This document shows, piece by piece, positions 1 to 4,342 of a DNA stretch of 18,088 nucleotides. The DNA lies in contig CAOQRA010000022.1 of NCBI GenBank assembly GCA_948512295.1, forward strand, positions 1-18,088, read 5' to 3'. The notes under the pieces were generated by a model, which was not told the origin of the DNA, made no database searches, and was given only the letters and a program-made list of their open reading frames with translations. How positions within the stretch are numbered: the first letter of the stretch is position 1; each line of letters begins with the position of its first letter. The translations under genes were made by a program, and so were the position numbers. This stretch comes from an uncultured Eubacteriales bacterium (GTDB lineage: Bacteria > Bacillota > Clostridia > Christensenellales > UBA1242).

Positions 1-6
1 AGTCGT

Positions 7-35
7 ATTATACAACCTATACTTAAAATTGTCAA
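7..35 (-). promoter_or_regulatory. Consensus sigma-A promoter firing out of the left edge
   Basis: On the minus strand TTGACA (30-35) and TATAAT (7-12) are both perfect hexamers separated by exactly 17 bp. The start point falls at about position 1, so the transcript lies outside the window to the left. It is divergent from rsmD. A full-consensus promoter suggests a strongly expressed gene or RNA next door, but which one cannot be seen. Confidence 0.7.
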
Positions 36-73
36 CATATTTGCAAGTTTATTTCAAAAATTCTCGCTTTTAC

Positions 74-102
74 TTTAAAAATTGATGATTTTCTGCTATA
101 AT
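74..102 (+). promoter_or_regulatory. Extended -10 promoter of rsmD (leaderless mRNA predicted)
   Basis: TATAAT at 97-102 is preceded by TGC, an extended -10 (TGn), and a weak -35 TTTAAA lies at 74-79 with a 17-bp spacer. The -10 ends only 6 nt before the ATG at 109, so transcription should begin at or within a base or two of the start codon. No Shine-Dalgarno sequence is present between them. Confidence 0.6.
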
Positions 103-108
103 AAAACT

Positions 109-642
109 ATGAAAGTTACAGCGGGAATATATAAAGGACGGAATATTAAAAATCCGCAATATGAGCATTTACGCGCGACAAGCGACATAGTCAAGCAAGC
201 ACTGTTTAATAAAATCTATGAAAAAATAGAGGGAGCTAAAGTGCTTGACCTATTTTGCGGGACTGGTGCTCTCGGCATTGAAGCGTTAAGCCGTGGCGCA
301 AGTGAGGTCGTTTTCGCCGATAAAAACTTTAAAAGCTATAACCTAACTAAAGAGAATTTAAAAAGCCTTGATATAGACGCACGAGTAATTAAACTCCCCT
401 ATGAAAAAACATTACAAATATTAAGCGGAGAAAAGTTTGATATAATTTTGCTCGACCCGCCCTATCAAGCTGGGCTCTATGAAAATTGCATGGATTTGAT
501 AGAGAAATATGAGCTTCTTAATGCGAACGGAGTTATCGTTTGCGAACATGATAAAACTATCAAATTAAATATAACTAATTTTGTGCTCGTTGACGAAAAA
601 ATATACGGCATTAAAAAGTTGAGTTATTATGTAAAACGCTGA
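109..642 (+). CDS. rsmD: 16S rRNA (guanine(966)-N2)-methyltransferase RsmD
   Basis: This is a cytoplasmic class I SAM-dependent methyltransferase of 177 aa that in characterised bacteria methylates G966 of 16S rRNA during 30S assembly. Family hallmarks are the N-terminal AGxYKGRxI segment (residues 5-13), SAM-binding motif I VLDLFCGTGALGIEAL (45-60), and the catalytic motif DPPY (116-119). The length is normal for the family. An in-frame TTG at 82 and ATG at 85 would add about 9 residues, but those codons lie upstream of or inside the -10 box. The start at 109 matches the family N-terminus (MKVTAG) and sits at the predicted transcription start, which implies leaderless translation. The gene is alone on this strand and converges on acpS. 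In many Firmicutes rsmD is followed by coaD; that neighbour is absent here. Confidence 0.93.
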   Translation: MKVTAGIYKGRNIKNPQYEHLRATSDIVKQALFNKIYEKIEGAKVLDLFCGTGALGIEALSRGASEVVFADKNFKSYNLTKENLKSLDIDARVIKLPYEKTLQILSGEKFDIILLDPPYQAGLYENCMDLIEKYELLNANGVIVCEHDKTIKLNITNFVLVDEKIYGIKKLSYYVKR

Positions 643-667
643 TTATAGCATTGACAAAAACACCAAG

Positions 668-768
668 AGATTTCTCGACTGCATTCGCTGTTGCTCATTC
701 CGCTCGAAATGACATTGTCTTTTTAAATTGTCATTTCGACCAAAGCCGAAGGCGGCGTGGAGAAATCT
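668..768. repeat. Inverted pair of the dispersed palindromic repeat
   Basis: Two copies of one repeat face each other: 668-714 on the minus strand and 729-768 on the plus strand. Both carry the ends TGTCATTTCGA and AGAAATCT. The facing tips AAATGACA (707-714) and TGTCATTT (729-736) are perfectly complementary, so the pair could form a roughly 100-nt hairpin in either transcript. It fills the convergent gap between rsmD and acpS, where no ordinary U-tract terminator is visible. Confidence 0.8.
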
Positions 769-780
769 CAAAAGTTAGCC

Positions 781-1143
781 CTAAACGACAATTGCCACAG
801 CTACAGCGTGGCTTTTTTCATGCGATAACGACACTTCTATCTTTTTGCCATAAAAAGAAATATCCATTTCACGCTTGGCAACGCCAAAAAGCTCCACATA
901 CGGCTTGCCAGTTTCTTCGTGACATAGTTTTATATCTTTAAAGCTGACGCCGCTTGCCTTGCCTAGATTGAGCGCTTTCATAACCGCTTCCTTAACTGCC
1001 CAAAGCGATGCAAGCCTTTGTAATTGCAACGCCGTAGTCGAAGTTCTCAAAATATACTGTTTTTCTTCCTCGTCGGCAATTTTATCAATAAATTTTTCCT
1101 CAAGTGACATTCTTGCAACTTCTACAATATCAATCCCAATCAT
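781..1143 (-). CDS. acpS: Holo-[acyl-carrier-protein] synthase AcpS
   Basis: This 4'-phosphopantetheinyl transferase (120 aa) moves phosphopantetheine from coenzyme A onto the serine of apo-ACP, activating fatty-acid synthesis. Visible family features are the N-terminal GIDIVEVAR (residues 3-11) with the Mg-binding Asp5, and WAVKEAVMKAL (48-58) with the conserved Lys51-Glu52. The C-terminal beta segment VSLSHEKSHAVAVAIV is also typical. The length matches the usual 115-130 aa. The start overlaps the 3' end of recX by 14 nt, so it is probably translationally coupled as the last gene of yigZ-recX-acpS. It ends 12 nt from a palindromic repeat pair. Confidence 0.93.
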   Translation of the reverse strand: MIGIDIVEVARMSLEEKFIDKIADEEEKQYILRTSTTALQLQRLASLWAVKEAVMKALNLGKASGVSFKDIKLCHEETGKPYVELFGVAKREMDISFYGKKIEVSLSHEKSHAVAVAIVV

Positions 1144-1744
1144 TTAAGCCTCCTAGCGTCTTGGAAATTACCCCAAAGTCAAAGCCTTTGCTCGCAAGAT
1201 GATTGTATAGCTTTTGCTTAGTTTTTGCGTCCAAGGTTTTGTTTTTTAAATACTTATCAGCAAGTTTTTTACATGAGGCTAACTGCTCCTCTTCTGACAC
1301 ACACTCAGCAAGTTTATCTTCAATGACCTCGCTCGCTACACCTTTCGCAAGTAGGTCATATTTAAGTTTTTTACGCCCCTTTGACGCGCAGTAAGTTTTA
1401 ATGAAAGTTTCTGCAAACACAGTGTCATTTATATAACCATAGTCTTTAAGTTTGTTAATAGCACGAGCGATACACTCCTCTGGATAGGCTTTTTGTTTGA
1501 GATAATCAAAAACCATTTTTTCAGTCTTCATGCCTTTTTCTAAGCAGCCAAGTGCGCGGTCAAAACATACATAGTCACCATTTGCAATTTTGATTTTTTC
1601 AAACTCGTTACGCGTCACTTCTTGCCCAGTTTTAAGCTTGTATTTTGCCAAAATTTCAGCCTCAAAAGTCCCCTCAAAATGCTCATCAACATACACGCTA
1701 TATCTTAATCCTTTACCCACTTTTTTAATTTCCGTAATAGTCAT
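1130..1744 (-). CDS. recX: Regulatory protein RecX
   Basis: RecX-family modulator of RecA filaments, 204 aa. The family inhibits or tunes RecA recombinase and SOS activity in the cytoplasm. The protein shows the expected three-helix repeats, with KxAYPEECIARAINKLKDYGYINDTVFAE in the middle followed by an RKKLKYDLLAKGV segment. The reading frame is open further upstream to 1846, but the start at 1744 has a strong SD (GGAGGGG), gives the normal N-terminus MTITEIKK, and its ATG overlaps the yigZ stop as ATGA. That arrangement indicates translational coupling. recA is not in the window. Confidence 0.88.
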   Translation of the reverse strand: MTITEIKKVGKGLRYSVYVDEHFEGTFEAEILAKYKLKTGQEVTRNEFEKIKIANGDYVCFDRALGCLEKGMKTEKMVFDYLKQKAYPEECIARAINKLKDYGYINDTVFAETFIKTYCASKGRKKLKYDLLAKGVASEVIEDKLAECVSEEEQLASCKKLADKYLKNKTLDAKTKQKLYNHLASKGFDFGVISKTLGGLNDWD

Positions 1745-2100
1745 TTCCCCTCCGTAAATAACATACTTGTCGCTTTTGTGTATGCCCTCACAAGTCCGCC
1801 TGCGCCAAGTTTTATACCGCCAAAATAGCGAACAATAAAAACGCAAATGTTACTCAAATTTTTCTTTTGTAGCACGTTAAGAATAGGTCTGCCAGCCGTG
1901 CCGCCTGGTTCACCATCGTCCACCGCCTTTTCAGCAAACGGAGAAGTTAGTTTATACGCATAACAAATATGGGTAGCTTTCTTATGCTCTCTACGTAAAA
2001 ATTCAAGAGCTTCATTAATCTCTTGCATATTGGTATTTTCAAGTAAATATCCTAAAAAACGCGATTTTTTCTCAATTAATTCAATCTGTTTTGTGAACAT
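1741..2100 (-). CDS. yigZ: YigZ/IMPACT-family protein (UPF0029), single-domain form
   Basis: This 119-aa protein consists only of the N-terminal IMPACT/YigZ (UPF0029) fold. Signature segments are KKSRFLGYL near the start, ATHICYAYKL, DDGEPGGTAGRPIL, and VRYFGGIKLGAGGLVRAY near the C-terminus. Typical bacterial members (E. coli YigZ, B. subtilis YvyE) are about 200-217 aa and carry a second C-terminal domain (DUF1949), which is missing here: the frame stops right after the first domain, inside the recX ribosome-binding site. The biochemical role is unsettled; the eukaryotic relative IMPACT regulates translation via GCN1. An SD (GGAG, 5 nt before ATG) supports the start. It is the first gene of the yigZ-recX-acpS operon. 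A recent loss of the second domain is an inference. Confidence 0.85.
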   Translation of the reverse strand: MFTKQIELIEKKSRFLGYLLENTNMQEINEALEFLRREHKKATHICYAYKLTSPFAEKAVDDGEPGGTAGRPILNVLQKKNLSNICVFIVRYFGGIKLGAGGLVRAYTKATSMLFTEGK

Positions 2101-2120
2101 GAAACTCCTTTTATTTTTAT

Positions 2121-2209
2121 TGTCATTTCGACCAAAGCGCCTTTAATGTCACCTCGATCGGAGTGTTCCCGAGACCTCTCCGCTACGGTCGAGGTGACAG
2201 CGGGAACAC
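2121..2209. repeat. Composite palindromic repeat with nested GC-variant hairpin
   Basis: It starts with the left half of the dispersed repeat (2121-2140). Next comes a partial GC-type copy (TGTCACCTCGA, from 2147), then a full GC-type copy in inverted orientation (2172-2199). This last copy is bracketed by a perfect 9-bp inverted repeat, GTGTTCCCG (2163-2171) and CGGGAACAC (2201-2209), unrelated to the repeat itself. It lies upstream of yigZ. Confidence 0.75.
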
Positions 2210-2233
2210 ATGGTGAAAAATTCTAAACCTTAT

Positions 2234-2271
2234 TGTCATTTCGACCGAAGCGCAGCGAAGCGGAGAAATCT
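2234..2271 (+). repeat. Dispersed palindromic repeat, full 38-bp copy
   Basis: Runs from TGTCATTTCGACCG to GGAGAAATCT. Arms ATTTC (2238-2242) and GAAAT (2265-2269), plus CCG/CGG, can pair. It differs from the next copy at only a few positions. Confidence 0.85.
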
Positions 2272-2281
2272 ACCCCCTCAT

Positions 2282-2319
2282 TGTCATTTCGACCGGAACG
2301 CAGTGCAGCGGAGAAATCT
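2282..2319 (+). repeat. Dispersed palindromic repeat, second 38-bp copy
   Basis: Same length and orientation as the copy ending at 2271, 10 bp further on, with the same ends. Its interior is slightly diverged (GGAACGCAGTGCAG). Together the two form a short tandem array downstream of the Xre genes. Confidence 0.85.
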
Positions 2320-2329
2320 AAAATAATTA

Positions 2330-2533
2330 TTAATCCTCAAGTCCACAAAGGAAATCAGTAGAAACTTTGAAATATTTAGCGATGAGAACTAAATTTTCCA
2401 AATTAGGTTCTCTTATTTCTGATTCCCATCTACTAATAGCCGCATGGCTTACACCCATTTCTTTTGCAAGTTGGACAATATTCATCCCCTTTTCTACTCT
2501 TAATTCCTTAAATCTTTCAGCAAAAATTTTCAT
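2330..2533 (-). CDS. Xre-family HTH transcriptional regulator (copy 2)
   Basis: 67-aa single-domain Cro/CI-type DNA-binding protein. The helix-turn-helix covers about residues 18-41 (IVQLAKEMGVSHAAISRWES). The C-terminus NLVLIAKYFKVSTDFLCGLED is the usual fifth helix. There is no effector, dimerisation or protease domain, as in small phage or ICE repressors. It is 45/67 identical to the adjacent upstream gene and also near-identical at DNA level in its 3' part (2341-2398 matches 2558-2615), so it arose by a tandem duplication of about 217 bp. The SD is poor (AGGA, 9 nt away) and the gap to the upstream gene is 13 nt, so it is likely expressed only as the second gene of that operon. The recognition-helix residues differ (SHAAIS against TNISIS), so the two may prefer different sites. 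Confidence 0.85.
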   Translation of the reverse strand: MKIFAERFKELRVEKGMNIVQLAKEMGVSHAAISRWESEIREPNLENLVLIAKYFKVSTDFLCGLED

Positions 2534-2546
2534 ATTTGAGTCCTAC

Positions 2547-2750
2547 CTAATCTTCGAGTCCACAAAGGTAATCAGTAGAAACTTTGAAATATTTTGCAAT
2601 CGCGACTAAATTTTCGATATTAGGAATACGCTCTTCTCGCTCCCATCGACTTATTGAAATATTTGTCACACCAATTTCTTTTGCAAGTTGTCTTGTTGAC
2701 AAATTTTGTTCTTCCCTCAAATCTTTCAGTCTTTCACAAAAAACTTTCAT
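2547..2750 (-). CDS. Xre-family HTH transcriptional regulator (copy 1)
   Basis: 67-aa Cro/CI-type HTH protein, with the HTH at about residues 18-41 (STRQLAKEIGVTNISISRWE) and a C-terminus almost identical to its neighbour (IAKYFKVSTDYLCGLED). The frame is open for 11 more codons, but the ATG at 2750 has a near-perfect SD (GGAGGTGATT) directly before it. Its promoter (-10 TATAAT at 2772-2777, minus strand) abuts an AACCAATTGGTT palindrome, which suggests autoregulation. It is divergent from a small HTH gene at 2864, giving a layout like the phage CI/Cro switch. The target genes cannot be read from sequence; self-regulation and control of the 2864 gene is the simplest inference. Confidence 0.86.
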   Translation of the reverse strand: MKVFCERLKDLREEQNLSTRQLAKEIGVTNISISRWEREERIPNIENLVAIAKYFKVSTDYLCGLED

Positions 2751-2777
2751 AATCACCTCCGATTTATAAATATTATA

Positions 2778-2846
2778 AACCAATTGGTTGCAAAATGCTT
2801 GACTGAAACCGATCTGTTACGATATAATAGGTGTAACCATTCGGTT
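2778..2846. promoter_or_regulatory. Three operator-like sites AACC-N4-GGTT in the divergent promoter region
   Basis: AACCAATTGGTT (2778-2789, perfect palindrome), AACCGATCTGTT (2807-2818, one arm base off) and AACCATTCGGTT (2835-2846) share the AACC-N4-GGTT pattern. Their centres are 29 and 28 bp apart. The first lies directly against the -10 of the minus-strand Xre promoter. The second lies wholly inside the spacer of the plus-strand promoter, and the third is at that promoter's start site. This is the classic arrangement for repressor operators. Which HTH protein binds is inferred, not shown. Confidence 0.65.
2799..2828 (+). promoter_or_regulatory. Promoter of the Cro-like HTH gene
   Basis: TTGACT (2799-2804), an 18-bp spacer and TATAAT (2823-2828), with a predicted start near 2835. 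The middle operator-like site fills the spacer. Confidence 0.65.
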
Positions 2847-2863
2847 TTAAAAGGAGGCATAGC

Positions 2864-3091
2864 ATGAACAAAAACCAAAATAAAAGTGAAATGACTGGGG
2901 TAATTAAGCTTGATTTAATTTATGACTACATTTATAAAAACCAAATTACCTTTCGTGAGTTTGCCCAAAAATGCAAAATCAGCATGAGAGCACTTGCTGA
3001 TATACTTGACGATTACTCTGTTTGCGACATAGGCGACATTGTAAAAGTTGCACGAGCAATTGGTATTCACCCTGCTGACATTTTTGAATAA
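2864..3091 (+). CDS. Small Cro-like HTH DNA-binding protein
   Basis: 75-aa protein with an Xre/Cro-type HTH: LIYDYIYKNQITFREFAQKC, then ISMRALADIL as the recognition region, and a closing helix IVKVARAIGIHPADIF. It is only distantly similar to the two Xre proteins opposite. An SD AAGGAGG lies 7 nt before the ATG. It is transcribed divergently from the Xre pair, through a promoter packed with operator-like sites, and ends at a strong hairpin terminator. The arrangement suggests an antagonistic repressor pair (Cro role). An antitoxin-like role is possible, but no toxin gene is adjacent. Confidence 0.75.
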   Translation: MNKNQNKSEMTGVIKLDLIYDYIYKNQITFREFAQKCKISMRALADILDDYSVCDIGDIVKVARAIGIHPADIFE

Positions 3092-3126
3092 AAAAAGTGG
3101 CAAGGGTTATAAATTTTTAAACTAGC

Positions 3127-3157
3127 AAAAAACAGACTTACAATAGTCTGTTTTTTG
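3127..3157. terminator. Bidirectional rho-independent terminator
   Basis: Stem ACAGACT (3132-3138), loop TACAAT, stem AGTCTGT (3145-3151), flanked by an A run on the left and T6 on the right. It serves both the Cro-like gene (+) and the methyltransferase (-), which converge here. Confidence 0.85.
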
Positions 3158-3174
3158 TATTTAAAAATTATATT

Positions 3175-3795
3175 TTATATTTTTTCAGCATTTACTTCAA
3201 TTACTTTTTTAGGATTAGAATATCTTAGCATATCGGCTTCTTTTATTTGTGTTTTTCCTATAATAGAGAAAAATTTTTCAGCATCTTTAAAGTCAAAAAA
3301 TCTTTTGTTATATCCTTCAACAAAATAAAAATTTTTTTCTAATTTTTTCCCTTGACCTGCACCATGATTGATATCAGCAATCGAATTTACTCTTGCTAAT
3401 AAATGACCCTTAGGACTTAATATTCTCTTTATTTCTTTCATAATTGACATTGTCGTTTGCTCAACAAAGTAATGTAATGATAAATCAGCAATAACTATAT
3501 CAAAACTATTATCTGCAAAAGGAAGTGCCTCTGATATATCCAAAAGTATAGTTTCTACATCATCAAAAGATTTTTTAATTTTGTCAAGAGCAACTTCTGA
3601 ATAGTCACAAGCAAGAACTTTGAAGCCTTTTTCTGTTAAGTATAAAGTGTCATTTCCTGTTCCACAACCTAAATCAAGAACAGCAGTTTTGCATTCATCT
3701 AATACACTTTTATAACCGTCAAGCCAATTATCATAGACAATTTTTCCTTGCGAATATTTTTGATGAGTTTCATTCCAATAATCTTTAAATTGCAT
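3175..3795 (-). CDS. Class I SAM-dependent methyltransferase, substrate unknown
   Basis: 206-aa cytoplasmic methyltransferase of the Methyltransf_11/25 type. Motif I VLDLGCGTGNDTLYL binds SAM, the acidic end of strand beta2 is ACDYSEVAL, motif II/III is FDIVIADLSLHYF, and motif V is IKRILSPKGHLLARV. The ORF could begin at 3816, but that ATG is at the -10 region of a clear promoter. The ATG at 3795 has GAGG upstream (11 nt, slightly long) and gives the compact family N-terminus MQFKDYWNETHQKY. It is a lone transcription unit that ends at the bidirectional terminator shared with the HTH gene. The sequence does not reveal the methyl acceptor; small-molecule, tRNA or toxic-oxyanion (TehB-like) roles are all possible. 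Confidence 0.85.
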   Translation of the reverse strand: MQFKDYWNETHQKYSQGKIVYDNWLDGYKSVLDECKTAVLDLGCGTGNDTLYLTEKGFKVLACDYSEVALDKIKKSFDDVETILLDISEALPFADNSFDIVIADLSLHYFVEQTTMSIMKEIKRILSPKGHLLARVNSIADINHGAGQGKKLEKNFYFVEGYNKRFFDFKDAEKFFSIIGKTQIKEADMLRYSNPKKVIEVNAEKI

Positions 3796-3816
3796 TTTAA
3801 CATCAACCTCATACAT

Positions 3817-3846
3817 TTTATATCATAAAAATATGATTATTGTCAA
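3817..3846 (-). promoter_or_regulatory. Promoter of the methyltransferase gene
   Basis: Minus strand: perfect -35 TTGACA (3841-3846), 18-bp spacer, -10 TATAAA (3817-3822) with TGA just upstream (extended -10). The predicted start is near 3810, which excludes the ATG at 3816 and favours 3795. Confidence 0.7.
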
Positions 3847-3851
3847 CTAAT

Positions 3852-3879
3852 TTGGCATTTAGGCGTGTGCTTGTATTAT
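3852..3879 (+). promoter_or_regulatory. Plus-strand promoter with no downstream ORF
   Basis: TTGGCA (3852-3857, 5/6 of consensus), 16-bp spacer, TATTAT (3874-3879), with the start near 3886. The -10 is centred in a palindrome CTTGTA-TTA-TACAAG (3870-3884). Its -35 lies 5 bp from the divergent -35 of the methyltransferase. Confidence 0.45.
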
Positions 3880-3936
3880 ACAAGTGGCTCGGCTTTGCCT
3901 CGCCAGACAAGCACATGTCTATAACTTAATTTCTTT

Positions 3937-3993
3937 GCAAAAGAGCGGTTGCTGGCATAGCATAACGCACACCGCTCTTTTGCTTTTTGTTTT
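3937..3993 (+). terminator. 13-bp GC-rich hairpin with T tract
   Basis: GCAAAAGAGCGGT (3937-3949) pairs perfectly with ACCGCTCTTTTGC (3971-3983) around a 21-nt loop, followed by TTTTTGTTTT. The A4/T4 flanks of the core also allow function on the minus strand. With the promoter at 3852-3879 it would bound a plus-strand RNA of about 105 nt that contains no credible ORF. Confidence 0.55.
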
Positions 3994-4157
3994 CTTCTCT
4001 CTATATTTCCTAGTGTAAGCGAATATTCTTTGTCGTCAAGATCAAAGCAAGTGTCTAGTGATTTGTAGATTGTTTATTTTCACGACAACCTGTGACAATG
4101 GCAGAGATATTCGTTTCTTTTTGCAGTTAAGAGAGAGTAAGCGCAAAAAAGAAAACA
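3988..4157. ncRNA. Candidate rod-shaped structured RNA (6S-like architecture, unproven)
   Basis: Four nested complementary blocks share one axis: 3988-3996 with 4149-4157 (9 bp), 3997-4002 with 4132-4137 (6 bp), 4017-4026 with 4107-4116 (10 bp including G-U), and 4030-4036 with 4082-4088 (7 bp). They are separated by asymmetric internal loops and an apical loop of about 45 nt. Size and a long irregular hairpin resemble 6S RNA, but I see no diagnostic 6S sequence and the strand is undecided. On the plus strand TTGCTT-16-TATATT (3980-4007) would start an RNA just before the 4017 stem, and TTTCTTTTTG follows its 3' arm. Confidence 0.3.
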
Positions 4158-4254
4158 TAGGCTGTTTTGTTTATGTTTTTCTTTAATTATTCTGTTAGTT
4201 TCAAAATTGAGTAACTAATGCCACTTTTATTATTTTATATTTTCTCACTCCTTT

Positions 4255-4329
4255 TGTCATTTCGACCAAAGCGCCCAAGACCTCTCCGCTACGGTCGAGG
4301 TGACATGTGGGCGCGCAGCGGAGAAATCT
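4255..4329 (+). repeat. Composite repeat: GC-variant copy nested inside an AT-type copy
   Basis: Outer AT-type copy: left part TGTCATTTCGACCAAAGCGC from 4255, and right part GCGCAGCGGAGAAATCT ending at 4329. Between them sits an inverted GC-type copy (4278-4305), bracketed by GCGCCCA (4271-4277) and TGGGCGC (4308-4314). It is located just past the 3' end of tyrS. Confidence 0.75.
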
Positions 4330-4342
4330 CAATTCGCAAATA

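Larger units (their letters stand above)
3847..4342. other. About 500 bp without a convincing gene; structured, possibly RNA-encoding
   Basis: No ORF here has an SD and a recognisable product. The region holds a plus-strand promoter-like pair (3852-3879), a 13-bp hairpin with T tract (3937-3990), a nested rod-like fold (3988-4157), an A/T-flanked hairpin (4152-4179) and a composite palindromic repeat (4255-4329). On the minus strand two overlapping open frames (4158 to 4042, and 4073 to 3876) could be remnants of one frameshifted gene. I cannot decide between RNA gene and degraded gene. Confidence 0.5.

Noticed and set aside
651..941. Plus-strand ORF of 96 codons
   Set aside because: It runs through the palindromic repeat pair and then antisense to acpS; no SD and the translation is repeat-derived.
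2234..2319. CRISPR-like array
   Set aside because: Only two adjacent 38-bp copies separated by 10 bp; the same unit is scattered at other intergenic sites and no cas gene is present.
2330..3091. Toxin-antitoxin system
   Set aside because: All three small genes are HTH proteins; no toxin-like partner is adjacent, so a repressor switch is the better reading.
3847..4342. tmRNA, RNase P RNA or SRP RNA in the structured region
   Set aside because: None of their conserved sequences (CCA-ending acceptor, RNase P core motifs, SRP tetraloop domain) is visible on either strand.
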